64,000 bases of DNA from Bryobacter sp. (GTDB lineage Bacteria; Acidobacteriota; Terriglobia; Bryobacterales; Bryobacteraceae), in the NCBI GenBank assembly GCA_022843625.1, contig JALHNH010000013.1, forward strand, positions 62,001 through 126,000. The letters are read 5' to 3'. Of the stretch, positions 52,844 to 61,204 are shown piece by piece. Under the pieces are notes generated by a model. It was not told where the DNA came from, made no database searches, and saw only the letters and a program-made list of their open reading frames with translations. Position 1 is the first letter of the stretch; every line of letters begins with the position of its first letter. Made by a program: the position numbers and the translations under genes.

Positions 52844-53913
52844 TTTACAACATCGGCCACTTGCTACAAGTACCCGGAATCTTCCAGAACGCTTTCCTGC
52901 GAGTAGAAAACGGCAAGATCGCTGAGGTCGGTCTGATGTCCCAGGCTCCTGCCATTCAGGACCAGGACATTGACGCCCTGGGGCGGGTGGTGATGCCGGG
53001 CTTCGTCGATTGCCATACGCATCTGGCCCACGCTGGCGGCATGAATGGCAGCTTCGCCGGCCGTTGCAATGCAGTGGAAAGCATCTCAGAAGTGGATCTG
53101 CGACAAGCTATCGAAGACAGGCTTTCATTCATGGAGTCCCTTGGAACGACAACAGTCGAAATCAAAACCGGCTATGCCAACTCAGACGAAGCTGTCCGGA
53201 AGTGCCTTGCTGCCATTCCAAAGAGGTTGGGAGTGGTCGCCACTGAGATGTCGCCGCTAGCAAATGTCACCTCGCCTCGTTGGCTCTTGCGGGAGAACGT
53301 GCGCTTTGTTGATGCCCTATGTGACCCCGAAGGCCTAAATCCTGATCAGTTGCGTGCTCCACTCAGAATGATGCACACTCCAATCAAATTGCATGTCTGT
53401 GTGTCGGCTCCCGGTGATGGCGTGCCATTGGCCTTGGATCTAAATGCCGTCAGTGTCGAACATCTGCTCTATGCAACCCAACGGGACGTTGATTTGTTAT
53501 CCCGGTCAAAGACCATAGCTGTCCTGCTACCGGCCATGGCCTTTCTATCGAAAGCCGGCCGCTTCGCTCCTGCTCGCGCCTTGCTCGACTCGGGCGTAGC
53601 CGTGGCGCTCGCGACAGATGCCAACCCCGGCGATTCCCCCACCTACTCAATGCCATTCGTGATGCAACTAGCCATCGGCGAAATGAAGATGACCGCCTTT
53701 GAAGTAATCTGTGCCGCTACTCTCAACGCAGCCAGGGCGATCCATGAAGATCACCGCGTCGGCAGCCTCGTGCCCGGCAAAGACGCCGACTTCCTCATCC
53801 TCGCCTCGAAAGACTATCGCGATCTTCCCCCCGTCCAGCGGGTCTTCAGAAGTGGGCGGGAGTGTCTTCGTACTTGTGCTGCAGACGCGTCAGCTCCTGC
53901 TTCATTCTTTTGA
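52837..53913 (+). CDS. imidazolonepropionase (HutI)-like amidohydrolase with altered active site
   Basis: 358-residue TIM-barrel amidohydrolase. Metal ligands in GFVDCHTHL, the His of KLHVCV, the His of SVEHLLY and the Asp of ATDANPGDS are present, and the C-terminal half (ALLDSGVAVALATDANPGDS; AATLNAARA) is very HutI-like. But the HutI His-Ala-Asp-Glu motif reads His-Val-Cys-Val, removing the catalytic Glu, and the Arg/Glu substrate segment after HTHL is AGGMNGSF. No other histidine-degradation gene is near. It therefore probably acts on another cyclic amide. GTG start; the last 68 bp overlap the convergent sulfatase. Confidence 0.82.
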   Translation: MLIYNIGHLLQVPGIFQNAFLRVENGKIAEVGLMSQAPAIQDQDIDALGRVVMPGFVDCHTHLAHAGGMNGSFAGRCNAVESISEVDLRQAIEDRLSFMESLGTTTVEIKTGYANSDEAVRKCLAAIPKRLGVVATEMSPLANVTSPRWLLRENVRFVDALCDPEGLNPDQLRAPLRMMHTPIKLHVCVSAPGDGVPLALDLNAVSVEHLLYATQRDVDLLSRSKTIAVLLPAMAFLSKAGRFAPARALLDSGVAVALATDANPGDSPTYSMPFVMQLAIGEMKMTAFEVICAATLNAARAIHEDHRVGSLVPGKDADFLILASKDYRDLPPVQRVFRSGRECLRTCAADASAPASFF

Positions 53914-55225
53914 TCGTCAACTGGTTCGCGGTGTCGGAATAAGCGTTGCGCATCTCCTTCGGGTCACGCTTGAGGTCATAGAACTCCCATTGCGCCGTCC
54001 CGGTGGGGAAGCAGATCAGCTTGTGATCCTTGGTCCGCACTCCATAATGACCAGGAACATGATGGTCCCCATCATCATGCATCCAGTAGCGGTAATACAT
54101 CGACTTGCGCCAATTCTCAGCCGTGCGGCCTTGCAGGTTGGTCCGGAAGCTTTCACCGTCCATATACTGATCCCGCCCAAGCCCCGCGAAGTCCATAAAC
54201 GTATGAGCAAAGTCAATATTCAGAATGATGTCGCTGTTTACCGTACCGGCCTTGATCTCTTTGGGGTAACGCGCCAGGAACGGCATCCGCAGCGACTCCT
54301 CATACATCAGCCGCTTGTCGTAAAGCCCATGGTCACCAAGAAAGAAGCCCTGGTCTGAGGTGTAGATAATCAGCGTGTTATCACGCAGGTTGTTGTTATC
54401 GAGATAATCAAGTACCCTCCCGACAGAGTCGTCTACAGACTGCACACACCGCAGGTAATCCTTGATGTAGAGCTGATAAGCCCACTTGCGCAGTGCGTCT
54501 CCGGTCAGGCCCTCAGGCGGCTTCACCTTGAGGTCCCGGAATGTCTGATGCTGCCCCACGCTCATCTTCTCGTTATGCCGGGGCTCCTCATACAGATTGG
54601 AGGGCTCGGGGATCGTCTGGTCTTTCAGGAAGTCTTTGTATTTCGGGCCCGGGTCCCAGGCTCGGTGCGGAGCTTTGTGGTGACACATCAGAAAAAATGG
54701 CTTCTCTTTGTCTCGACCATTGAGAAACTCAAGCGCAAAATCGGTAATCAGATCCGTGCAGTAGCCTGGATATTTCTTGCGGCCTGTGGGCTCGATAAAC
54801 TCAGGGTCGTAATAAGCTCCCTGGCCTGGAAGAATCCTCCAGTGGTCAAACCCCTGCGGTTCCGTCACAAGGTGCCACTTGCCGATCATGGCCGTCTGGT
54901 AGCCATCGGCCTGAAGATACTTCGCAACGGTCCGGCTCTTCGGGTCCAGTTTGTCATTAAGCGTATTCACGCCATTCTTGTGGCTGTACTGCCCAGTGAG
55001 GATAGCAGCGCGTGAGGGTGTGCAGATCGAGTTGGTGCAGAAGCAGTTCTCGAGCCGGGCACCTTCTTTGGCGATGCGGTCAATGTTCGGAGTCTTGTTG
55101 ATCTTGCTTCCATAGGCGGAAATAGCGTGCGAAGCGTGATCGTCCGACATGATAAAGATGATGTTCGGTCGTGGATTGCCTTGCAAAAGACCCGCCAAAA
55201 GACTACGTCGTGATAAACGCTGCAT
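53846..55225 (-). CDS. exported type I sulfatase (iduronate-sulfatase-like)
   Basis: 459 residues. Tat-like signal RLSRRSLLAGLLQG leads directly into IIFIMSDDHASHA (calcium ligands). Formylglycine site Cys68 is in NSICTPSRAAILTGQYSHK, GKWHL is present, and SDQGFFLGDHGLYDKRLMYE is the second metal site, typical of the iduronate-2-sulfatase-like group. Predicted to desulfate glycans in the periplasm or outside. It is convergent with the amidohydrolase (68-bp overlap) and divergent from the P1 peptidase 18 bp away. It differs from the sulfatase at 51.2 kb, so the pair likely attacks different linkages. Confidence 0.92.
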   Translation of the reverse strand: MQRLSRRSLLAGLLQGNPRPNIIFIMSDDHASHAISAYGSKINKTPNIDRIAKEGARLENCFCTNSICTPSRAAILTGQYSHKNGVNTLNDKLDPKSRTVAKYLQADGYQTAMIGKWHLVTEPQGFDHWRILPGQGAYYDPEFIEPTGRKKYPGYCTDLITDFALEFLNGRDKEKPFFLMCHHKAPHRAWDPGPKYKDFLKDQTIPEPSNLYEEPRHNEKMSVGQHQTFRDLKVKPPEGLTGDALRKWAYQLYIKDYLRCVQSVDDSVGRVLDYLDNNNLRDNTLIIYTSDQGFFLGDHGLYDKRLMYEESLRMPFLARYPKEIKAGTVNSDIILNIDFAHTFMDFAGLGRDQYMDGESFRTNLQGRTAENWRKSMYYRYWMHDDGDHHVPGHYGVRTKDHKLICFPTGTAQWEFYDLKRDPKEMRNAYSDTANQLTIKRMKQELTRLQHKYEDTPAHF

Positions 55226-55243
55226 CTCGTTATTCTATTGGGA

Positions 55244-56275
55244 ATGATGCTCCGACGGACACTTCTCATGGCTTTTCTCGCAGACGGCAGGAAGAGGCCC
55301 CGCGATTTCGGCATCGTCAGCGGCCCAACCGGTCCCAATAACGCCATCACCGATGTGCCTGCCGTGAAAGTCGGTCAGACCACCCTGATCGAGGGCCGCA
55401 ACATCAGAACCGGCGTCACAGTCATCCTCCCGCACGGAGGCAATCTCTTCCGCGAGAAAGTACGCGCAGCCATTTTTGTTGGCAACGGCTTTGGCAAGCT
55501 GATGGGCTCAACCCAAGTCAACGAGCTGGGTGAGATCGAAAGCCCCATCGCCCTCACGGCAACCCTCAACGTCCCGAGAGTAGCCGACGCCATCCTTGAC
55601 TACATGCTCGATCTCCCCGGCAACGAAAAGGTCCGCAGCTTGAACGTAGTTGTCGGGGAAACCAACGACGGTCAGTTGAACGACATCCGTGCCCGGCGAG
55701 TCGGTAAGGCCGAAGTCATGGCTGCTCTCAACGGAGCAAAGACAGGCTCAGTCGAGGAAGGCGTAGTTGGGGCTGGCACCGGGACCATCTGCTTCGGCTG
55801 GAAGGGCGGCATCGGTACCAGCTCAAGGGTTGCTGGAAGCTGGACGGTTGGCGTGCTCGTGCAGACCAACTTCGGCGGTGCCTTGCGCATCGGCGGGATG
55901 CCTTGGCCGAGCGGCAAAATCGGCCCGGCAACAGGCGACGGCAGCGTCATGATCGTAATAGCAACGGATGCTCCTGTCGAGCATCGAGAACTCGAGAGGC
56001 TCGCAGCAAGAGCAATGTGGGGACTCGGTCGCGTCGGCTCCAGTGGCAGCAACGGCAGTGGCGATTATGCAATTGCCTTCAGCACAGCCAGAACCGGCGA
56101 GGCGGTCAGGGGAGACCGCCTCAGCCCACTTCTAGCCGCAGTAATCGATGCAACCGAAGAGGCCGTGCTCAATTCGTTATTCCTCGCCCGCACAGTAGAA
56201 GGCAACGGGGTGAGGGTTGAAGCTTTGCCGGTGGATCAAGTCGTGATGGAATGGAAGCGGAGAAACGGTCAATGA
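55244..56275 (+). CDS. P1-family (DmpA/L-aminopeptidase D-esterase-like) peptidase
   Basis: 343-residue N-terminal-nucleophile-type hydrolase that self-cleaves into two chains. The cleavage site Gly-Ser lies in TGDGSVMIVIATDAPVE, where the new N-terminal Ser is the nucleophile. Other family features are NAITDVPAVKVGQTTL near the start, NDGQLNDIRARRV, GAGTGTICFGWKGGIGTSSR and GSSGSNGSGDYAIAFS. DmpA-type enzymes release N-terminal D- or beta-amino acids. ATG at 55244 is used (TTG 55238 and ATG 55247 are alternatives). The stop overlaps the ATG of the next gene (ATGA). Confidence 0.9.
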   Translation: MMLRRTLLMAFLADGRKRPRDFGIVSGPTGPNNAITDVPAVKVGQTTLIEGRNIRTGVTVILPHGGNLFREKVRAAIFVGNGFGKLMGSTQVNELGEIESPIALTATLNVPRVADAILDYMLDLPGNEKVRSLNVVVGETNDGQLNDIRARRVGKAEVMAALNGAKTGSVEEGVVGAGTGTICFGWKGGIGTSSRVAGSWTVGVLVQTNFGGALRIGGMPWPSGKIGPATGDGSVMIVIATDAPVEHRELERLAARAMWGLGRVGSSGSNGSGDYAIAFSTARTGEAVRGDRLSPLLAAVIDATEEAVLNSLFLARTVEGNGVRVEALPVDQVVMEWKRRNGQ

Positions 56276-58272
56276 AGATCCTTGCTTTGGGTTTGTTTGG
56301 AATATTGCTTTCAGCGAAGCAGCCACAGTTGGCAGTGCAGGGCGACACCACCTGGATGGCTTACGGCGAGGGCAACAAGATTTTTGTAAAGAGCAGCACG
56401 CACGGTGCGGCACGCTGGAGCAAGCCAGTGGAGCTGGGTGAGTTTCCCAAGCTAATGCTAGGGATGCGGCGAGGTCCTCGCATTGCCGTCAGCGGCGACA
56501 GTGTTGTGGTCAGTGCCATAGCAAACGGCGAATTGCTTTCCTGGCGAAATGGCGTTGGCCCAGTCAAGGTCAATGATGTACCAACCTCCGCCCGCGAGGG
56601 CCTGCACGACATGGCCTCAGGCGGCGGCAAGATCTACATCACCTGGCTCGATCTCCGCGAGAAAGGGATGCATCTCTATGGCAGCGTAAGCAGCGATGGC
56701 GGCAAGACCTGGGGCAAGAACGAGCTGCTCTACGAAGGTGAGATCTGTGAGTGTTGCCACCCGAGCGTAATTGTCGATGACAACGGCAAGGCAACAGTGA
56801 TGTTTCGTAATCACGTAGGTGCATACCGCGACATGTACATGGCCCCCTGGGGCGGCAAAGCGGTGAAACTCGGCGAAGGCACTTGGGAACTCAACGCTTG
56901 TCCGATGGATGGAGGCAGCTTCGTCTGGGAAGCGCCCGGCAAGCTCCTGACGGCGTGGAGGCGGGACAAGCAAGTATTTATCGCGCGCCCAGGCGAGGCC
57001 GAAACTTTGCTTGGCACTGGACGTCAGCCGGTGCTCGTCCGTGGCGGCTGGGCTGCCTGGACCGAAGGCAAGACTCTCTGGTTAAAGCAGCCCGATGGCT
57101 CTCTTCGCAAGATTTCAGAGATGGCTTCATTCGTAAGTGCAGTGGAGCGTCCCGGCGGCGGAATCCTCCTCGCCTGGGATGGCGCAAACGAAATCGAGAC
57201 TTACGATGTAGTCCCACCAATGGCTTTGCCTAAAGCTCCATCGCGCAGCGAAATCCTGCAAACTCTCGAGCGTGAGATGTACGGCAAGGCCCCAGCCAGG
57301 CCAGCAAAGCAGGGCTTTGAATTGCGCGAGCTCAGCGAAGAAGCCTTCGGCGGTAAGGCCATTCGAAAGCAGCTGTCTCTCTGGTACGAAGGGCCGGCGG
57401 GTAAGCGAGGCAAGATGGAATTGCTCATGTACCTGCCGAAGACCAAGGCCAAAGTGCCAGTCTTCCTTGGCATGAGCTTTGGCGGCAATAGTTGCGCCAA
57501 TGCTGACCCGGCTATCTTTGAATCCACCGTCTGGCAACGCACTCCGCAAACCCGCGGCGGTTGCGCCTCCCGCTTTGAGGCAGAATACGTCATTTCTCGC
57601 GGTTACGGCACTGCCATTGTCTATTACGGCGATCTCGATCCAGACTTTGACGACGGCTTCGAAAACGGAGTCCACGCCGTCTACGGCAAACCGAAGGCCG
57701 ATGAGTGGGGCAGCGTCGCAGCCTGGGCCTGGGGCATGAGCCGCACGATGGATTACCTCGAGCAGGACCCTCAAGTCGATGCAAAACACGTCGCAGTCCA
57801 TGGACACTCGCGCATCGGCAAGGCCGCTCTCTGGGCCGGCGCGCTTGATGAGCGCTTCGCGATGGTGATCTCCAACGATAGTGGCGAGGGCGGCGCGGCA
57901 GTGAGTCGTCGCAAAAGCGGCGAGCGCACTGCCGATCTCAACAAGAGTTTCCCCCACTGGTTCGACGGCAATTTCAAAAAGTACAGCGGCAAAGAAGAGT
58001 CACTTCCCTTCGATTCTCACTGGGTGATCCGCGCCGTAGCCCCGCGACTGATGTACACCGCCAGCGCCAGTGAAGACCTCTGGGCCGACCCCGAAGGCGA
58101 GTTCGCCGGAATGGTAGCGGCCGGGATGAAGCCGCGTGAAATGCTGAAGCCCGGCGAGCGCTACTTCGATGGCCGCATGGCTTATCACCTGCGGCTAGGC
58201 AAGCACGACATCACCAAGTGGGATTGGGAAGGTTTTATGGACTTTGCCGACCAGCACCATTGGCGGCCTTAG
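56272..58272 (+). CDS. secreted fusion of BNR/sialidase-like propeller and CE15 glucuronoyl esterase
   Basis: 666 residues. Signal peptide (MKILALGLFGILLSAKQ), a propeller of about 300 residues with an Asp box (SSDGGKTWGKNELLY) and a Cys pair CECCHPSV, then an esterase of about 340 residues. The esterase carries the CE15 pattern: nucleophile Ser in VHGHSRIGKAALWAG (usual Gly-Cys-Ser-Arg-x-Gly-Lys, here His for Cys), NDSGEGGAAVSRRKSGER, the catalytic His in LPFDSHWVIRAVAPR and SEDLWADPEGEF. CE15 cleaves ester links between glucuronic acid of xylan and lignin. The start is the ATG overlapping the P1-peptidase stop. The 3' end overlaps convergent galK by 38 bp. Confidence 0.85.
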   Translation: MKILALGLFGILLSAKQPQLAVQGDTTWMAYGEGNKIFVKSSTHGAARWSKPVELGEFPKLMLGMRRGPRIAVSGDSVVVSAIANGELLSWRNGVGPVKVNDVPTSAREGLHDMASGGGKIYITWLDLREKGMHLYGSVSSDGGKTWGKNELLYEGEICECCHPSVIVDDNGKATVMFRNHVGAYRDMYMAPWGGKAVKLGEGTWELNACPMDGGSFVWEAPGKLLTAWRRDKQVFIARPGEAETLLGTGRQPVLVRGGWAAWTEGKTLWLKQPDGSLRKISEMASFVSAVERPGGGILLAWDGANEIETYDVVPPMALPKAPSRSEILQTLEREMYGKAPARPAKQGFELRELSEEAFGGKAIRKQLSLWYEGPAGKRGKMELLMYLPKTKAKVPVFLGMSFGGNSCANADPAIFESTVWQRTPQTRGGCASRFEAEYVISRGYGTAIVYYGDLDPDFDDGFENGVHAVYGKPKADEWGSVAAWAWGMSRTMDYLEQDPQVDAKHVAVHGHSRIGKAALWAGALDERFAMVISNDSGEGGAAVSRRKSGERTADLNKSFPHWFDGNFKKYSGKEESLPFDSHWVIRAVAPRLMYTASASEDLWADPEGEFAGMVAAGMKPREMLKPGERYFDGRMAYHLRLGKHDITKWDWEGFMDFADQHHWRP

Positions 58273-59224
58273 TAACGTGGATGCTAACGCCAGGGTAGAG
58301 CTCCGCTAGTTTGGTTGCAAAGGCATTGGCTTCGCTCGTCTCCACCAGATTGATGGTGGAACCACCAAAGCCACCACCAGTCATGCGTGCCCCAATCAGG
58401 CCGGGGCACTGCTGTGCGGCTGCAACCATCGCGTCCAGTTCATGGCACGAAACTTCATAATCCGTGCAAAGGCTCTCGTGGCTGGCGGCCATCAACTCCC
58501 CTAAAGCCCTGCGATCATCAGTGGCAAGGGCTTCAACAAAAGACAGCACTCGAGCGTTCTCAGTGATGATATGCCGGGCTCGCTTATAGCCTCCGTCATG
58601 CGTCGCATCCCGAAGACTCTTCACCCCCAGCGCAGCTCCAGCCGCCTCACATTCCTTACGCCGCGTATTGTATTCACTCGAGGCCAAAGCATGCTTCACG
58701 CCTGTATCGGCAATCACAAGCGTGATCCCTTCCGGGATCGCGACAGGACGCCAGGCCAGGTTCCGGCAATCGAGAAGAATTGCATGATTCGCCCGGCCAT
58801 GAAGAGAAATGAATTGATCCATGATCCCGCAGGCAAGGCCAACGGTTTCGATTTCAGCCTGCTGGCAGAGCTTGGCAATTTCCATCGCTGGAAGCTCAAA
58901 GCCAGCTGCCGCGATAAAGGCCAGGGCTGCTGAAACCTCGAGCGCAGCAGAACTCGACAAGCCCGCTCCAATAGGAAGCGTCGAAGAGAATTCAATATCC
59001 AGATTAGGGATGGGCACCGCCCGGCGGCGAAGTTGCTTCTCAACTCCCAAAACATAGCTTTCCCAGCCCGGAGGCGGGTTACTCGTAGAGCTAAACCGCA
59101 TCGCGGCCGCCGGCCGTGCGGTCGCGACAGTCTCCATCTCAATCGCTACCGGAAGCACATAGCCGTCGTTATAATCCGTATGTTCGCCGATGAGGTTTAC
59201 TCGGCCCGGTGCTCGAAACTTCAT
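58235..59224 (-). CDS. galK: galactokinase
   Basis: 329-residue GHMP kinase phosphorylating galactose to galactose-1-phosphate. Motif 1 is FRAPGRVNLIGEHTDYNDGY right at the N-terminus, motif 2 PIGAGLSSSAALEVS (ATP site), motif 3 GARMTGGGFGGSTIN. GLACGIMDQFISLHG contains the catalytic Asp. It starts about 20-30 residues shorter than many bacterial GalK because motif 1 begins at residue 3; an N-terminal extension is not possible without running into the preceding small gene, with which it overlaps by 4 bp. It is the last gene of the symporter-galK operon. Confidence 0.93.
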   Translation of the reverse strand: MKFRAPGRVNLIGEHTDYNDGYVLPVAIEMETVATARPAAAMRFSSTSNPPPGWESYVLGVEKQLRRRAVPIPNLDIEFSSTLPIGAGLSSSAALEVSAALAFIAAAGFELPAMEIAKLCQQAEIETVGLACGIMDQFISLHGRANHAILLDCRNLAWRPVAIPEGITLVIADTGVKHALASSEYNTRRKECEAAGAALGVKSLRDATHDGGYKRARHIITENARVLSFVEALATDDRRALGELMAASHESLCTDYEVSCHELDAMVAAAQQCPGLIGARMTGGGFGGSTINLVETSEANAFATKLAELYPGVSIHVTKAANGAGRQSP

Positions 59225-59403
59225 GATTTACGCGCAGTGAAGATAAACAGAGATCCAGAGGCGATCAGAACAATGCCCCACGCCAGATTCAGGTTCGTTC
59301 CATAGAGTTGGGTTCGTATGGTCGTTGGAGCAAGCCAGGCCGCAGCAACCAGCAACAAACCGATGGCGAGAAGAAGGCGGCCGATAATGAGTCTGAGGTC
59401 CAT
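59221..59403 (-). CDS. 60-residue two-helix membrane protein between the symporter and galK
   Basis: Two predicted membrane helices (about 5-25 and 39-56) around a short loop with PTTIRTQLYGTNLNLAW, and a basic C-terminus ARKS. It starts 5 bp after the symporter stop and overlaps galK by 4 bp in the same direction, so it is a genuine translated gene by context. It may be an accessory subunit of the symporter; no family is recognised. Confidence 0.75.
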   Translation of the reverse strand: MDLRLIIGRLLLAIGLLLVAAAWLAPTTIRTQLYGTNLNLAWGIVLIASGSLFIFTARKS

Positions 59404-59408
59404 GGGTC

Positions 59409-61121
59409 TTACCAGAACAGGATGTTCAGCAGGGTGACTGCTACAAGGATAAGCCCGCCAAGCGTGGCGGGTTTCTGATACCAGACGAGATTGGGTGGGT
59501 CTTTCGGCATCTCTGTATAAGCGTAGACGAGTCCGGTGAGTTCGGACGCTGGCTTCGCCTTGGTAACCAGGCTGACAGCGACAGTAACAAGGAAGCAGGC
59601 CGTGAAAGCCCAGATGGCGGTCCAGAAGTTCTGGGCCATCTCGCTGGGGTAAATCGCCTGAGTCGTAAGCCAGGCTCCTTTAAGGCCAGGTTGCGATCCC
59701 ATCGGCAGCGAGAGACCATGATGCAGGCCGGCCGCAACCGTACCAGACAATAATCCAAAGAAAGCGCCATGGGCCGACGCGCGAGCCCAAAACATTCCCA
59801 GCAAGAAAGTTGCAAACAGCGGCGCGTTCACAAAAGCGAAAACCAGCTGCAGCAAATCCATGATGTTGTTGAACTTCACAGCGGCATAGGCAGCGGCCCA
59901 CGACGCGGCAATGCCAAAGACGGTAGCAAGGCGTCCCACCGTCAGGTAATGAGAGTCCGATTGATTTGGTTTAAGGTAAGCCTGATAGATGTCGTAAGTC
60001 CAGACAGTGTTGAAGGCCGTTACGTTGCCCGCCATGCCCGACATGAAGCTCGCCATCAGCGCCGTCAGGCCCAGGCCCAACATCCCGGCCGGGAAGAAGG
60101 CTTGCAGCATCAGAGGGATGGTCATGTCGTAATTGAGACTTCCATCCGGCTTCACAGGCAGGTGAAAGGCTCCATTCGTCTGCGAAGAAATGGCGATGGC
60201 GATCATGCCCGGGAGGATCACCAGGGCAGGGAATAGCATTTTCGGAATAGCCGCGATCAGCGGTGTTTTGCGGGCTGCAAGCATGGAATCCGCAGCCATT
60301 GCCCGCTGCACAACCAGGAAGTCAGTACACCAGTAGCCAAAGCTCAAAACGAAGCCAAGGCCCATCGCCATTCCGAACCATTCGATACCCATCGGGTTAG
60401 CCGAAGGGTTGGACATCTGCGTCCAGGCATGGGTGTACGCGCCTGCAACATAGCCTTTGCTGACAGCAACTTTTTCGAGTTGCGCAACCAGGCCAGACCA
60501 GCCTCCGACATTCGAGAGGCCGACGAGCACGAGCGGAAAGAAACCAGCGCAGATCAGAAAGAACTGAAGTACTTCGTTGTAGATAGCCGACGTCAGCCCA
60601 CCAAGAAAGATATAGATCAGAACAACCAACGCGGCCAGACCAATAGACGCGTCGAAATTCCAGCCCAGCAATGAGGCGAGCAACAATCCCATTGCGTACA
60701 ACGAGATGCCCGACGACATCACCGTCATAAGCGCGAAAGTGATCGCATTAAACGCACGAGTCTTTTCGTCGAAGCGAAGCTTGAGGTATTCCGGCACGGA
60801 GCGCGCACGCGAGCCGTAATAGAACGGCATCATAAAGACCCCAACGAAGACCATAGCGGGAACAGCGCCAACCCAATAGAAGTGGCTGGTAGCGATACCG
60901 TACTTGGCCCCCGACGCGGCCATGCCCATCACCTCTTGCGCGCCAAGGTTGGCAGAGAGAAAGGCCAGCCCAGCGATCCAGGCTGGAATGGCGCGGCCGG
61001 ACAGCAGATAATCTTCCGCAGACCGCATATTGCGACGAAGCTGAAAGCCAATGCCGAGGACAAACGCAAAATATGTAGCAAGGATCGCGTAGTCGATCCA
61101 GTGGAGTTCAATAATAGGCAC
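59409..61121 (-). CDS. sodium:solute symporter (SSS/SGLT family), probable sugar importer
   Basis: 570 residues with about 14 membrane helices. Family features: DYAILATYFAFVLGIGF, SAEDYLLSGRAIPAWIAGLAF near residue 35, SANLGAQEVMGMAASGAKYG in the second helix, YYGSRARSVPEYLKLRF, and ALMASFMSGMAGNVTAFNT at the sodium site in helix 8. The helix-2 pattern and length fit the SGLT-like sugar branch. Linkage to galK suggests galactose import. First gene of the operon; divergent from the tricorn-like protease gene 83 bp away. Confidence 0.92.
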   Translation of the reverse strand: MPIIELHWIDYAILATYFAFVLGIGFQLRRNMRSAEDYLLSGRAIPAWIAGLAFLSANLGAQEVMGMAASGAKYGIATSHFYWVGAVPAMVFVGVFMMPFYYGSRARSVPEYLKLRFDEKTRAFNAITFALMTVMSSGISLYAMGLLLASLLGWNFDASIGLAALVVLIYIFLGGLTSAIYNEVLQFFLICAGFFPLVLVGLSNVGGWSGLVAQLEKVAVSKGYVAGAYTHAWTQMSNPSANPMGIEWFGMAMGLGFVLSFGYWCTDFLVVQRAMAADSMLAARKTPLIAAIPKMLFPALVILPGMIAIAISSQTNGAFHLPVKPDGSLNYDMTIPLMLQAFFPAGMLGLGLTALMASFMSGMAGNVTAFNTVWTYDIYQAYLKPNQSDSHYLTVGRLATVFGIAASWAAAYAAVKFNNIMDLLQLVFAFVNAPLFATFLLGMFWARASAHGAFFGLLSGTVAAGLHHGLSLPMGSQPGLKGAWLTTQAIYPSEMAQNFWTAIWAFTACFLVTVAVSLVTKAKPASELTGLVYAYTEMPKDPPNLVWYQKPATLGGLILVAVTLLNILFW

Positions 61122-61204
61122 GAAGCGTTTACCTTATCGGGGATCTCATTGTGTGTCAATCAGGCATGTGGTCAAAACCGAAATCTCGCGCTAAGATCTA
61201 CCTC

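Noticed and set aside
52837..53913. Amidohydrolase as true imidazolonepropionase HutI
   Set aside because: Key Glu and substrate-binding Arg positions are replaced and no other hut gene is present.
57127..57957. 276-codon minus-strand open frame inside the CE15 esterase
   Set aside because: Shadow frame with no recognisable domain; the plus strand carries the complete CE15 pattern.
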